This document shows positions 1 through 11,268 of a stretch of 64,000 nt of DNA, piece by piece. The stretch comes from Cyathus striatus (lineage: Eukaryota > Basidiomycota > Agaricomycetes > Agaricales > Nidulariaceae), in the NCBI GenBank assembly GCA_025738555.1, contig JAOVFP010000009.1, positions 3,596,001 to 3,660,000 on the forward strand, given 5' to 3'. Each line of letters starts with the position of its first letter. Within the stretch, counting starts at the first letter, position 1. The translations under genes and the position numbers were made by a program. The notes below the pieces were generated by a model. That model searched no databases and had not been told where the DNA came from. It saw only the letters and a program-made list of their open reading frames with translations.

Positions 1-454
1 AAGTGACAGAGGTGTACATTTTCCACTCTCGCCCTCTCTCCTCCCATACATGTCGTCTCGACGTCGACACCATACCACACCAGCTACCAGTAAACCACCC
101 ACCGTCAGCTTGTCTCTCTGTCCTCGCTTGTCACTCGGCCCACCTCAAGCCTCCTACCCAGCAACGACTCCTGTTGCTGGCTGTCCACCGCTTGTGTGCA
201 TTATGTGAAGGTGGACTTATCTGGTCTGGTGGTTGGTCAGTACATTGTGATGTGGTGCGGTGTGGTTGGGATGATGTGGTTGGGACAGTGCACAGTGGCG
301 TGGAGTGATAGTAGATTCATGTATATAGTTCCTTCTCTAAAATTGTGTGTATAAAGTCCTGTATTTCATGTATGTAACCGTAAATAGGGCTTAATCTATA
401 TGATATTGTTTAAAGTAATGTCTCACTTCAAAATGATAACTACATCGATATAAG
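1..454. other. Unassigned 5' stretch without a recognisable gene
   Basis: An open frame runs across positions 3-308, but it has no recognisable domain, is rich in Ser, His and Cys in an unconvincing way, and begins at the window edge. I see no promoter or splice pattern that would support a gene. The sequence is CG-containing, unlike the repeats further in. Confidence 0.4.
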
Positions 455-605
455 TTGCGCAGAAAAAAGTTGCGCTGCCAGAAAAAAAAGTTGCGCTCCC
501 AGAAAAAAGTTGCGCTGAAAAAAAAGTTGCGGCCTCGTGTAAAAAGTTGCGCGCTCACCAAAAAAAGTTGCGCGGCACAATAAATGTGCACTTTGACCCT
601 CATAT
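455..605 (+). repeat. Copy 1 of the AAAAGTKGCGC-motif repeat family
   Basis: Short motifs of the form AAAAAGTTGCGC recur six times at irregular spacing, and the block ends in a conserved tail near AATAAATGTGCACTTTGA. The same tail and related AAAGTGGCGCG motifs are found at 6835-7012, 8712-8860 (reverse strand) and 43740-43965. Clustered short direct motifs next to a fixed end resemble subterminal repeats of a non-autonomous DNA transposon, but I could not find both ends. Confidence 0.55.
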
Positions 606-903
606 CAGCACCCTATGTCTCCCTCCCCCAAGTTTTACTTTACAAATTTTCTTCCAATTCATCGGTATGCTTTATGTTTCAAACATTTCCTTTTCTTCCA
701 GTAAATCTACAATCTATACACCTTTAATTTCCGTTCTATTCAACCATTCCTCATTTAGTGATCTCCTTATTCTAATTTTATTTAAAAACCATGTATTTAC
801 TTCCCCCCAATCCAGTTGAATTTCCTCCCCCTTTTCTCAATGCCTTAGAACACCCAAGGTCGAATGGATGTTCACCGACTCGCTAAATAATTTCTTTGTT
901 TAG
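596..903 (+). repeat. Repeat shared with 38036-38345, ends inside a P450 intron
   Basis: About 300 bp of pyrimidine-rich sequence is clearly homologous to 38036-38345; both copies include the same TTTGTTTAG acceptor-like end followed by a similar CAACACATYT stretch. The copy here runs directly into cytochrome P450 exon sequence at 904. The pair is best read as two copies of a duplicated segment that carried the edge of a P450 gene. Confidence 0.55.
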
Positions 904-1325
904 GCAACAACACATCTCTTACCTCTACATTGAGCAGACTGAAGGTATGCTTATTTGATTTCATTTCTGAGGTATACTAAGTTTACGTTGTGCTATTCCA
1001 GATACTATGGTTCTCATGGACGAAGTATGGTGATCTCATATTTGATATGTTAAGAAATTTCTGACGATTCGATGATTCTAGCTGGTTAATCTACTCGTTG
1101 CTGGACGCGATACCGTGCGCTACATTGTTACATCTATTATTCAACTGATCGTATATCTATATCAATAGACGGCATCACTTCTGACCTTTGCTGTATACAT
1201 GATGGCAGAGCACCCAGAAATGGCGCGAAAGCTTAGAGAGGAGGTTCTTAACACGATCGGTCCGGATAGTCCACCCACATACGATACTATCCGTGACATG
1301 AAGTACCTCAGAGCGTTCTTAAACG
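904..1325 (+). pseudogene. Cytochrome P450 fragment (I-helix region)
   Basis: Four short exons join in one frame: 904-944, 1002-1024, 1082-1114 and 1169-1325, with GT-AG introns. The joined peptide holds the P450 I-helix oxygen-binding motif AGRDTTAS followed by a stretch with the E-E-V and R-D-M-K-Y-L-R-A-F-L-N pattern that precedes the K-helix. This order is characteristic of fungal CYP monooxygenases (CYP63/CYP5144-like in flavour). The N-terminal membrane anchor, the ExxR motif and the haem-binding FxxGxRxCxG loop are all missing: upstream is a repeat and downstream, after a donor at 1326, no haem exon is found before the tail of the convergent membrane-protein gene. It is therefore a truncated remnant of roughly 85 codons. 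The family assignment is firm; the subfamily is a guess. Confidence 0.8.
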
Positions 1326-1406
1326 GTAGATTACGTACGTTGTGGACATACATATATATAGTTGGGACTCGCAGTAATTGCAGTGGACAATAATTGAAAG
1401 TGTACA

Positions 1407-2569
1407 TTAAGCTGCCATTTCACGTGCATCATTGCTGGCAGCAAATCTGAGGGTCCCAATTTCTACAATTGATTTTGAGTCATATGTCTTTCCTTGCATG
1501 ACCCGATATATAAGAACGACTGGAGTAAGAACCTAATTACTGACAGTAAGAATTGCCATAGGGTGTAATAACTATGATTCTCACCTGTAGCTGTCCAATA
1601 ATTTGATACATAACAATACCGGAAGGAGAGCCAGTCATGTTATATTTTTCGAGTGTGGGCCGGTCGAATGGTAGAATTGTTGCTAGTAATACCAGTTGCC
1701 CAATGCCAAGAAGAGCCTGGGACTCCACTAGCATAGTGGTGACATTTATATATTCGCTCCCGTGTTGTGTTCCTAAAGCCTTTCGAATTCTATAGCGAAA
1801 CAATAGGAGTCTTCCCACAATTAAAGATGTCAACAGCACATTCTGAGACAGAGCGAATACTTCAAACACTAGTAAATAAATAGCTGGATTTATGCCAGTC
1901 ATGATAACCTGCAGCATGCCAAAAGCTAATTCAAGAAAACATATGTATTCCATTCCGATAAATAATAAAGTGGGTTACTTGAGTATCAAAGACTTACCTA
2001 TGGATCCCATTAGAAGCAACAACGAAAATCCAAGTATAATCCATTTCAATAGCATAAAGTCATAATATACCGCTAGAAAGCGCCAGATCTAATAGGTATT
2101 ATGTTTACGTAAAAATGCTGAAAATGAAGTACTATACCATGATTACATCGACTGCCCAGGCTGAAAACATGAAGCCAATGTCGAACACAAACCCTGTCGC
2201 AATTTCTGAAGCCGGCGGGCCTTCTGAATACGGTGGTACTTCTAAAACGAAATCGCAATTCTCGGATAGAATCATTGCAGCTTTATTTATGGCTCCAGTG
2301 ACACAAAAAGTGCTTGAAATAAATGCCAGTACGACATATATTGAAAGTATCCATTCGCGCCTCCTGAGTATTTTTTTCTTCGCGAGGTGAGTTGATACCA
2401 GGTGTAGGTATCCTAATGCCACTATTACGTTTATGCAGTATACACCGAAAGCGAATACAGCCCCGTACATAGATATACGGCCTTCTTTTAGGAAAGTACT
2501 TATACACCACTGCATGAGACTGATGTCGTCAGCGGATCGAAAACGATGAGGAGAAAGCTGGCCACTCAT
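1407..2569 (-). CDS. Seven-transmembrane protein of a basidiomycete family, function unknown
   Basis: Spliced model: complement of 2569-2138, 2088-1998, 1925-1585 and 1532-1407, giving 329 residues with every junction in frame and GT-AG introns of 49, 72 and 52 nt. Hydrophobic segments give about seven helices: residues near 34-56, 75-95, 120-150, 155-175, 180-212, 236-252 and 272-300. The short polar C-terminus after the last helix, and a WR-x-x-x-V-Y pattern at the third helix, match the large family of uncharacterised Agaricomycete 7-TM proteins; some are annotated with DUF6533 or DUF6534, but I cannot tell which applies. The protein should be an integral membrane protein. The start ATG at 2569 is the first in the frame and precedes a hydrophilic N-terminus of usual length. 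No lesion is visible, so it is likely a working gene. It is convergent with the P450 remnant, whose last exon ends only 80 bp from its stop. Confidence 0.8.
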
Positions 2570-2579
2570 CCTGTAAGTG

Positions 2580-3420
2580 GAGATACTTAGAGCAATAAAG
2601 AAAATGCCAGTGTCATCTCTTGCAAAACTAAATAGTGAACTTGTTAGGAGCGATCACAACGGGGCTTACCTTGGGCTGTCAGCTATGAACATAATCAAGC
2701 AAAGATTGATTACCACCGCACTGCACCAACGTCGATCGCTACCTCAGTTCGTGATAATTTTCAATTATGCTTTCTGTAGTCTACTTAATTGATATGAAAT
2801 ATTATTATTAAGATTGTTACCTTCTCGCACCGACGAGTATGATTCGTCAGTAACAGCGCCAACATGAGCTAATAATCTTCTCGGAAATTATAGGCTATAG
2901 CTTCTCAGAGACCATCTTGATCATGATAAAAATCGATAGATATATGTATAATTGATATCCCAGTATCAGTTTTAAGTAGTTTCGAAGTTTCGAGCGTCCA
3001 ACAGGCTCAAATGACCGATATACCTCAATTCCGTTTCTTTCAATAGGCAGTGGCTAAGGCGCTCATTTCTGAGATTTAAGCTTCGAGCTCTTAAGAAGCT
3101 GTACCAGCGACATCTGTCCTCTCCAGAACGATAGCCCGAAAACGACAGGTGCATTACGCGTTACTGCCGAATTGAATAGGTTAGTACACTAGTAGAAGTA
3201 GATATATGTATATATATTGATGGTCTGGCCACCAACCGGTTTTTTAAAGAAAAATAGATGAACCAATTACATAATAATCACGTGCACAATCAACAAGGGA
3301 TGCACTTTGGCAACGTCGAGCTCGATACCAACGACAACGACGACCTTCCTCGTCATTTCACCATGTACAACATATGCTTCTAGGCTCCATTATAACATGT
3401 CTCGCTTCTTCTATCATTCA
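2580..3420. other. Intergenic stretch, nothing recognised
   Basis: Only short open frames of about 60-70 codons without recognisable content. The first part is the upstream region of the minus-strand membrane protein gene. Confidence 0.4.
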
Positions 3421-5300
3421 ATCTCAGAAATTAACGAACATTGGAACCATCTGCCCACTTGAAACCCCCGCTCTCTGTCAGCGCAACCTATCACTGTGCC
3501 AAAAGGCAATGTCACCTCATAATCTCAGAACAAGAACAGCCCAAGTTTGATCCTGTCCTCCCCTGCATCCAGGTACGGCGTACCCTTTCGTCCCAGTGCC
3601 TTATACGACTAATGAACCCTTAGCTGATAGACCTCCTTTGCTATCCCCGAGCGCGACGCTGAAGCCTCCCACTACACATGCTCAGACTCTCGCGCGTCAA
3701 CAATTCTCTCGCTGTATCCCCCACGAATTCTCTGCAGTTTAACTGGGCCATGCCGTCCCCTACGTGAACGTAGATGCCGGGTTCGCTAGCCCTATAGCTA
3801 ACTTAATGTTTAAGCAGTCGCAGCCTGAGTCCCATAGTAAGCGGTACAGCAAGTACGTATCTCTATGCCATATATCCTCCCCATGTGCCTCTCACAAATG
3901 GAACGTGTTGTGCGCTCCCTTGTTGTCCTTCCGTCCTCCCGTATAAGCCCACCTCCAATTCGCACATAACAAAGCCCCAACTGATCTCTTCGCATACTTC
4001 GCATCCTTATCTTCCTGAATGACATCTGCGTCTACGCTGTGTCCGCTATTACACATACATACAGCAATTTCGATCGCCTTTTCACCTCGGGCGTCGCGCG
4101 TGAGTATCTGCCGAGGGAAGTGGGGAATTGGGATGGTAGACGATGCTGGTGGCAAGTTGGGGCTGGAGGGGTTGAGCAGAGGGTTGTGGGACAAGCTGGA
4201 GGGGACTGCTGGTGCACTGGTTCAACAGCAAGCGACTGCTTGCGTTCCCAAGGCGTAGATATATGATGACGAAGAACTACGCACTCGCAGACCAAGTCCC
4301 ATAGAGAGTGGCATAACGAGCGTGTTCTCGAACGTTACTTCCTCCCCACACTCCTCTCTCAAACTAGCGAGCGCAGCACCCTCCATCTTCGCCCCTCCCT
4401 CCCCCTTGTACTACCATCCTCCCTCTACTTCGCGTCCTAATGTCCTCCTCTCATACCTCTACGGCCACCTCCCGAAAACAACGCTCCCTTCTCAAATGGC
4501 TCTCGTTCACGTTTTACTCCGACATTCCCTTATCGTCTCTGCAACTTCATAGCTCTGTCCCCCTCAACAACGTCTGCGTGTATGTAGGACCCATGATGAC
4601 CCGTTCCCATCATGATGCGGATGGCGCTGTCATTTGCTCGGAGCCATACGTCAAGCATAAGGATGATGAAAAGGAATATCAGGGGAAATGATATCGTGCT
4701 CGTGGATGACATTGGTGACGAGTGGGGAGAGTGTTGTTAGGGAGGATGATGGTGCACTAACTCCGAAGGCATAGAGCGCGGTGGGGGGCTGTTTTGAAGG
4801 GGATAGGGAGTGGGGCTGGAAGGACGATACCATCAGTGACACGAAGAAGACGCGGCCACTACAACGATTACATCCATCCTCGTCTCCTCATCTACCGCCG
4901 TCCTACATCCATCCTTGTCTCTTCCTGTGTCCCCGTCCTCAGTGTCCCCGCTCACGCGCTCTATCCAACAACCCTGTATGGCCTCCCCCTCGTCCACTGC
5001 TGGGACATCCGCCTCTCCCCATGAACCTGCCCACTCTCCGCCTCCACACACAGAGCACTACACATCACTCCCATTAGTACATGGTACGCTCAGCTAAACA
5101 TACCGCGTCACAGTATGAAGTAAAATACACCTCGACCACATGTTCGCTGACATCTGGGGAAACTTCGAAGAAGATGGACAGTACCGTGACTAAGACCACC
5201 AGAACGAACAAAAACCTCATCCTCATGCCGCCACCCAAACCAATGTGCTACTCTTTGATTCGATCCTAGAGGAACGTTCCCAACACAACCTGAAGGCTAA
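3420..5300. other. CpG-rich decayed former coding sequence; possible lipase remnant
   Basis: Base composition here is GC-rich compared with the rest of the window, and all six frames are interrupted by many stops, which suggests one or more dead genes. On the minus strand about 4650-4850 reads as a peptide with AYAFG-like, then V-T-N-V-I-H-E-H-D-I-I-S-P spacing, reminiscent of the region between the nucleophile and the catalytic Asp of class 3 (diacylglycerol-type) lipases; no G-x-S-x-G elbow was found. The lipase idea is weak. The CG dinucleotides are not depleted, so the decay is not the CpG type seen in the transposons. Confidence 0.3.
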
Positions 5301-6034
5301 AGCCTTCGGCTGAATCTAGTGCGGATGAAAGAGGAATTGGATAATATTGTGGGCTCATTTCACTGTGGAAAGTGATGTGTGAATGGTTTCAAGCATGTGG
5401 AGTGCGATCCTGGCTCAGGTGGTGGACGGTTGGGGCGTCCTTTTCCTTTCTTTACTGCTTTAGTTCTCGTGTAATTACTTGAATACTCCCGAAAAAACTA
5501 TCAAAGCGAAGTTCCGATTCAAATTCCACAGAAAATAACTACACCACTGAGGTAATTACAGGATACTTATTAAATATCCACATCAGTCATCTAAAAATAA
5601 ATTTCTACACATATACAAGTCGTGAGCAGACGCAATATCCACACCGTATGCAACATCATCGGGGCGCCCTAAGTCACTGTGTATTGATATATGGCGGGTA
5701 CGTCACCTCCCCGATTGATCCCGACCGATCAAAGTCCACAAATTTAAATTTCGGTACTGATTTGGAATTGTTGGTTGATTTTAACTCCAGCATAATATTC
5801 TCCTACAAAGTTTGAAGTTGTATGTCATTATGATAGCTGGAATACAATAGATGTCGGTCATATTGTAAATCGGACTTTTACTGTTTCAATGCCGTAAATC
5901 TGTGTTCAAATGTGGCTGAATTAAACCATTCGTCGTGACTTTAATATTTTAATAATACCCTTACCTACGTGGCGACGCCCTTCTACATGTGGTTGTGTGC
6001 ATTATCATACTACCTGATTCTGGATTTTGAGCAC

Positions 6035-6345
6035 TATTGGGGAGCTTTTGTTGTGTGCTTCAATGTATACGTTGTATTTGTCGTCGAGAAGTTCAGATTA
6101 CTTATGCTTGTCACACAGGTTCTTTGTGTTTGGTTCAAACTATGGGTTTAATCTTGTCTGACGATGTTGGAGTTAATATTTGAAGTAAGCCCGAGATCGA
6201 CCTAGACAATCTACACGTATGCAGATGGGGTATCGCAATTTGCATGGTTCTACTTTGACTCAAGCATATACTTTATTACTTGTTCTCATAATTCTAGCGT
6301 CTAGTATTCGGTGCCCGCATCACTTTCTTGATGTCGACTTTTATT
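6035..6345 (+). repeat. Direct repeat copy 1 flanking the SH3-like gene region
   Basis: This segment, including the TTTAATCTTGTCTRACGATG stretch, is homologous to 7735-8268. The downstream copy carries an extra block of roughly 270 bp (about 7895-8165) absent here. A further short duplicate of 6268-6345 lies at 6693-6763 (shared CTAGTATTCGGTKCCCGC). No terminal signature of a known transposon class was found. Confidence 0.5.
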
Positions 6346-6410
6346 TCTGAAGTCACTTCAGGAGTATAGTCCTGGCTGATGGTGATATCCCCACATCAAT
6401 TAATAAACAA

Positions 6411-6492
6411 GGCGCTATAGCCAAGTGGTTACGGCGACAGATTAGAAATCTGTTCCTCTTTGAGGGCGCAGGTTCAAATCCTGCTGGCGTCG
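6411..6492 (+). tRNA. tRNA-Ser (anticodon AGA)
   Basis: The 82-nt segment folds as a class II tRNA. The acceptor stem pairs GGCGCTA with TGGCGTC (two G-U pairs) with discriminator G; the D arm holds the A box TAGCCAAGTGG; the anticodon stem ACAGA/TCTGT encloses loop TTAGAAA with anticodon AGA; a variable arm of serine type follows; the T arm has B box GGTTCAAATCC in a five-pair stem. There is no intron. A run of five Ts about 20 nt downstream can serve as the polymerase III terminator. It looks intact, with no sign of decay. Confidence 0.9.
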
Positions 6493-6834
6493 ATGTAATG
6501 TTGCATCGTTCTATTTTTGCAAAATATTCTTGCATGGTATTAGTATCAACTAGAATGTACAGTTGGGGATAATTAAAGGCAGCAAAAAAAATCAACGATT
6601 TTATTTTGCCTCAGACTTCTTCGGGATTGAAAGAGGATTGAAATAGATTTCAATCAGTACAACTTTCATGAGATTCCTACGAGCCGTTCCACTTTATTAC
6701 TTGATTCTCATAATTCTAGCATCTAGTATTCGGTTCCCGCGTCTCCCCCTTGATGTCGGCGCCGCTTTCTGCTACTTTCTTAATGCTCCAAGCGCAACTT
6801 TGTTTTGCTCTGCGCCACAGTCCCCTAAGTCCTC

Positions 6835-7012
6835 TTTTTAACTTTTTCCAATCAGATAACCCAGGAAGTGGCACAGGACAAAACAAAGTTGCACTTTGTG
6901 AATTCTTGGAGAGTTAATTAATAAACCGGGTAAAGTGGCGGCAAGTCCAGAAAGCGGCGCGGGTACAGAATAGATGTCCATTTTGAACGCAATACTCATC
7001 CTAATAATAATG
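6835..7012 (+). repeat. Copy 2 of the AAAGTKGCGC-motif repeat family
   Basis: GGAAGTGGCAC, AAAGTTGCAC, AAAGTGGCGG and AAAGCGGCGCGG motifs recur, followed by the family tail around GATGTCCATTTTGAACGC. The tail ends about 35 bp upstream of the TATA box of the SH3-like gene, so this repeat supplies its distal upstream region. Confidence 0.55.
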
Positions 7013-7046
7013 GCTTCGATAGCACTCTTGAATAAACACATGGGAG

Positions 7047-7054
7047 TATAAAAG
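7047..7054 (+). promoter_or_regulatory. TATA box of the SH3-like secreted protein gene
   Basis: TATAAAAG stands 56 bp before the ATG at 7110, a spacing that leaves room for a short 5' leader. No other convincing core element is seen. Confidence 0.5.
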
Positions 7055-7109
7055 GCCACTGTAAAACGAACGTAAAAGACCAACTCAAGCATAAGAGTAT
7101 TCTCTAACC

Positions 7110-7628
7110 ATGTTATTCACCCCCGCCACTCTTCTTTCCGCCGCACTTGCCACCATGGCAAACCCCGTTGGTAGTGTAGACTTACTCTGTGCACAGGGGA
7201 CAATTTGTCCAATTGTAAACTGTCCAGGCAGCGTTAACATCCGGAGCTGTGCAGGCTTCACCTGTAGCATTATCGGTGAAGTCAACACTGGTGACGTAAT
7301 AAATCTCTTTATTTAACAGAAAAGATGCAATAGCAGATCTCATCACAACAGAGCAGGAACTTCACTTGCCAAACTAATGGTGTTATTGCTACGACTGAAA
7401 GTGATTCATTATGTGCAAGCAGCACTTCCGTGTCATCTGCGTCTGTCAGCGTGAGCAGCCCTGTAGCGTAAGTATAATGCCATTTTATTTTATAAGATGA
7501 TTAGTTTATTGACACCACACTTTAGATTTACATGGGCAGAAGTCGCTGATGGCGGTTTTATCGACATGAGCTATGTCGGAGGTAACTGCAGTAAGGTTCC
7601 TTCAGAGTTTCCTACCGCGCGATATTGA
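7110..7628 (+). CDS. Small secreted cysteine-containing SH3-like (SH3b) protein
   Basis: Proposed exons 7110-7295, 7334-7467 and 7526-7628 give 140 residues. The second intron (7468-7525, GTAAGT...TTTAG) is good. The first (7296-7333) is only 38 nt, so its exact ends are uncertain; the reading frame of exon 2 is supported by its Cys- and Ser-rich peptide. The N-terminus is a classic signal peptide with a hydrophobic core (about residues 1-17). The mature part has a VNIRSCAGFTCSIIGEVNTGD segment typical of bacterial-type SH3 folds, a Ser/Thr-rich linker, then W-A-E-V with G-G-F-I-D-M-S-Y-V-G, the typical final strands of the same fold. Fungi secrete such proteins, possibly to bind cell-wall peptides or glycans, but no ligand can be inferred here. 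The gene lies between two divergent direct repeats and a transposon-derived upstream region. Confidence 0.65.
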
Positions 7629-7734
7629 CAGTTTGCTGCAGGCTCTGTTCTCCCTCCCTGCTGAATGTATAGTAAACTGATTGTTCGATCAGTGCAAGAT
7701 CCTGGATTCTGGATCTTGAGCTTGAGCGCTAGAG

Positions 7735-8268
7735 TCAGGTAACTCATACTGTGTGGTTGTATAGGTTGTATTTGTCGTTGAACCCCAGATTACTACTTAT
7801 GCTTTTCACACAAGTCCTTTGAGTTTGATTCAAATTATCGATTTAATCTTGTCTAACGATGATGGAGGCAATATTTGAAGTAAGTACGAGATCACTGATG
7901 TGGAGGAAGATACTAGCTTGGGGGTATCTTCTTGACAAAGAATATGCGAGTGGAACGACATCCGTCGATCCTCCAGTTCTAGTGAGGTACGATACGAATT
8001 GAAACGGGGGGTAACGAAAACCTGGATTCAAATGAGAGTAGGTACGACAGTTTAAGTAGCTAACAAATGCGGTATGTATGAGTAAGCGACAGTAAGAATG
8101 AAATGTGGTACGGTAATGAAAAACACGAGTTTCGCATCGCAGGCAAACTGCGTGCTCTACAGCTGACCTTGACGATCTATATGTATGCAGGTGGAGAATG
8201 TCGCAAGTTGTGGAATTCTAGTTTTACTTGAGCATATCTTTATTACTTTATTTTTATAATTATAGTGG
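7735..8268 (+). repeat. Direct repeat copy 2 downstream of the SH3-like gene
   Basis: Homologous to 6035-6345, with an internal insertion at roughly 7895-8165 that has no match in copy 1. The order of matching blocks is the same in both copies. Confidence 0.5.
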
Positions 8269-8269
8269 T

Positions 8270-8710
8270 GCGCAGTGGACTAGTGGCTCTGCATGAGCCC
8301 TTCAGTGTGTTGCCCTGGTTGTCACAGCGTATACTAGTCATTTATGCTAAGTTAGTTGAATTGAGTGGGTGTATGATCATGTATGTGTTTATTTTCAAGC
8401 TACTAGTTGATTTTGAGTGTGAGCGTGATTTGTATTTATTTTTACGCTCACGCATATTTTTTTATTGACTTGAGCGTGAACATGAATATAAGATATATAT
8501 ACATGCTCGCCCTCACTTTCAAAAGGACTTTGGCAGTGACCGTGAAGTGTTGAGTGTGAGTTTGAAGGGTGTTACGATTCACGCTCACAGTATATTTCTA
8601 TAATTTGATCCACACCCACACACACTTACTATACTTGAGTGTGAGTATTAGTGTTATAATCATCGAACACAATTTATGAAGTGATGTTCTTTAGTACTTG
8701 ATCATACAGA
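8270..8710. other. Stretch rich in GAGTGTGAG/CACTCACAC motifs, no gene
   Basis: Short inverted and direct copies of GAGYGTGAG-type words recur between about 8405 and 8650, including near-complementary pairs that could form hairpins. Similar words appear at 36280-36317. No coding sequence recognised. Confidence 0.35.
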
Positions 8711-8711
8711 C

Positions 8712-8860
8712 AAAGGCTATGGCGTTCAAACTGCACATTTATTCGGGTGCCGCGCACGCCACTTTTGGGGGACCTTACTTAGCACGCTACTTTTCGTTGG
8801 TACCGCGCCCTTTCTCTTGACTTTGTCTCAACTTGCCGCCCTTTCTCAGTTCACCCCAGT
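8712..8860 (-). repeat. Copy 3 of the AAAGTGGCGC-motif repeat family (reverse)
   Basis: Nearly the exact reverse complement of 43800-43965, including the tail GCGTTCAAACTGCACATTTA. It abuts the next repeat, in which the long-TIR element is inserted. Confidence 0.65.
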
Positions 8861-8865
8861 CATGT

Positions 8866-9003
8866 TCCATGCAGTCATGTAACCTGTCATGTAAGTTGTC
8901 ATGTCTGATCATCAGTAGATCAATGGTGATGAATGTCACAATGAACTGACCTGCAAAAGTGATTTGCAAGAACAAAGAAATTAGCATGTGGCAGCTGCGA
9001 AGT
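8866..9003 (-). repeat. Left part of an interspersed repeat (family R) that hosts the long-TIR element
   Basis: The reverse complement is present at about 34555-34680. The homology resumes after the inserted element at 11278-11380, which matches the reverse complement of 34440-34555. The last nine bases (8995-9003) are the target duplication of that insertion. The right half contains a tRNA-like promoter pattern (TGAGYTGGACAGG, then GTGTTTGATTC), so a tRNA-derived SINE is possible. Confidence 0.6.
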
Positions 9004-11268
9004 CAGGCTCCTAAAATCATCCCCTTGCCTCGCTCAAATGGCCTACATGTGATAAGATTTCAAACATAGACAAACATTAAGCACATCTAAGAGGCCAAAC
9101 TCATGAGGGAGGGGCCAGGCTCCTAAAACCAGCACTCTCATATCTCGCAACAACCTCCTTAGGTAAACAAGGGCAAATATTTGCTTAAGGCAAATAAACC
9201 TAAGGAAGATTGTGCTCAATAGAGCAGCTGGCATAAGTGGTCACTGAAGTTTCCCCGCAGACCCTTTCCATCAACAGGGAAATTGATGGCAGGGCACACC
9301 GTGTTCTCACCTCATACCTATGTACTCGCGCTCATGAACACCAATTATCTACAATTATTTGAGCCTTATACTCTCTGTGTACCTATTCTCAAACCTCAAA
9401 CACACAAATAATTTAAGTTTGGTCTTGCTTGAGTTATGCTTGCTGACTGCAGTATATGAGTAATTACTTGCTATCTGGGATAAGTATCTTCATGGTCCTT
9501 AAATACAATATGAAATGCCTTTTGGTTTGTTGGTATCTGTGACCACTTTCTGTTACACATACAGAACACATGCTCTAAAGTGTTCATTGGTATCTTCATC
9601 ATATCTAAATATTATAATAACAATGTTACTGTAGTGCATCTGTACTGTGATAGAACATACTATGAGTATTTCTGCATAGACTTACAAGTGTGATTGATGA
9701 AAGTACTTGCTATTTTAAATACAGTATGTATATGAAGCCTTGAAGCCAACCAGCATTCACTTATTTTACTGTTGTTTAACTGTCTGTGGAGTACATACTG
9801 TACCCACTGTATTTTTAATCTTTCACTTCAATTCATATAAATATATGCAGGCTAATAATTTGATACATCCAGTTTATTCTATCACTTCATAGTAAAAGTA
9901 CTATTACTGCACTCAACAAAGCAAGACCAAAACTAAATTATTTGTGTGTTGGAGAATAAGTACATGGAGAGTATAAGGCTCAAATATTTGTAGATAATTG
10001 GTGTTCATGAGTGTGAGTACATAGATATGAGGTGAGAATGTGGCATGCCCTGCTGTCAATTTCCCTGTTGATGGAAAGGGTCTGTGGGGAAATGTCGGTG
10101 ACCACTTATGCCAGCTGCTCTATTGAGCACAACCTTCCTTAGGTTTATTTGCCTTAAGCAAATATTTGCCCTTGTTTACCTAAGGAGGTTGTTGTGAAAT
10201 ACAAGAGTGCTGGTTTTAGGAGCCTGGGGAGGGGCTGGCTTTTTTTGTCTTGGCATTCTTGGTAATGTGACAGAACCTTGCTCCCTAGGTTGCAAGATAT
10301 GGCATCACTTAGAGAAATTACTAGCTTCACATGCAATAAATGCAATCCCATGCTAACTTCACATTCTCTACTTCATATTCTCTACAGGTATGTACCATGG
10401 TTCAGAAGTGCCGCCATACAGTTTATGGCTGCTCACTAGTCACTTTTTCTTTATCTTATTTGTTGTATCATGGAAGTTAGGTGCTCCAAATGAAAATATT
10501 AATTCAATTGTCATTTATTTCCAAGATTTAAATGCTATAGCTCAAAGAAGTTGGAAGCTTTGAAACTTAGTTCAGTAAATATTGGCTTTAAGTTTCAGCT
10601 TGTATTAGTTGTACTGCATTATAATGTCAGGAGCACTAATAATATATTTTTGTGTACACAGTATCATTATTAATGTATGATAAGAGTACCAAGTTGTTCA
10701 ATACTCTAATGGGCAGCCTGTACCTTACAATGCATTGCAGTCTCATTGCAATTTCTTTGATATTATCTTATAATTATCTTTACTGAGAGGGTAAAGGATT
10801 AATGCCTTCAAAGGTAAATTGGACTTTCATAGTTGTATTGCATTTGCCCATGGTACATAAATAACTTGTAAGAGATTCAATAATTTTATTTTATGTGTGC
10901 TAGCCTACAGGAACACCTGGCTTATGCAGTATGTGTCAAAGACAGAGATACCACTATGAACATACTTGGAAGTTAGGGTGTGTCAAAGTTAAAGGACTAA
11001 CTTGAAGTCTTGAACACCATGCAACTTGAAAGTGAACCTGCATGAGACACATTTATTGTGTGTGAAGCTAGTAATTTCTCTAAGTGATGCCATATCTCAT
11101 GACCTAGGGAGCAAGGTTCTGTCACATTACCAAGAATGCCGAGATGAAAAAAGCCAGCCCCTCCCTCATGAGTTTGGCCTCTTAGATGTGCTCGATATTT
11201 GTCCATGTTTGTAATCTTATCACACATAGGCCATTCAAGCGAGGTGAGGGGATGGTTTTAGGAGCCTG
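9004..11268. mobile_element. Long-TIR (foldback) DNA element A with 9-bp target duplication
   Basis: The ends are CAGGCTCCTAAAATCATC at 9004 and its near-perfect inverse ending at 11268. The flanks are CTGCGAAGT (8995-9003) and CTGCAAAGT (11269-11277), a 9-bp duplication with one CG to CA change. Inverted arms include 9004-9115 against about 11160-11268, continuing as 10236-10360 against about 11030-11150. A 9-bp duplication is the hallmark of Mutator-like (MULE) insertion. The paralogous empty site is visible at about 34560-34580 on the other strand. No transposase is encoded, so it is a non-autonomous element. Element B is nested inside it. Confidence 0.8.
9116..10226. mobile_element. Long-TIR element B nested in A, 9-bp target duplication GGGAGGGGC
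   Basis: Starts CAGGCTCCTAAAACCAGC and ends in the inverse, with identical flanking copies of GGGAGGGGC at 9107-9115 and 10227-10235. The inverted arms are about 320 bp (9116-9440 against about 9895-10226) and differ at only a few positions, many of them CG to TG/CA. The shared terminal CAGGCTCCTAAAA shows that A and B belong to one family, so B jumped into a sibling. The interior is AT-rich with no coding capacity. Confidence 0.8.

Noticed and set aside
3..308. 101-codon frame at the window start
   Set aside because: No recognisable motif, biased composition and no splice or promoter context.
3441..5269. About twenty overlapping 60-100-codon frames
   Set aside because: Mutually overlapping on both strands in GC-rich sequence with no consistent protein; treated as decayed sequence.
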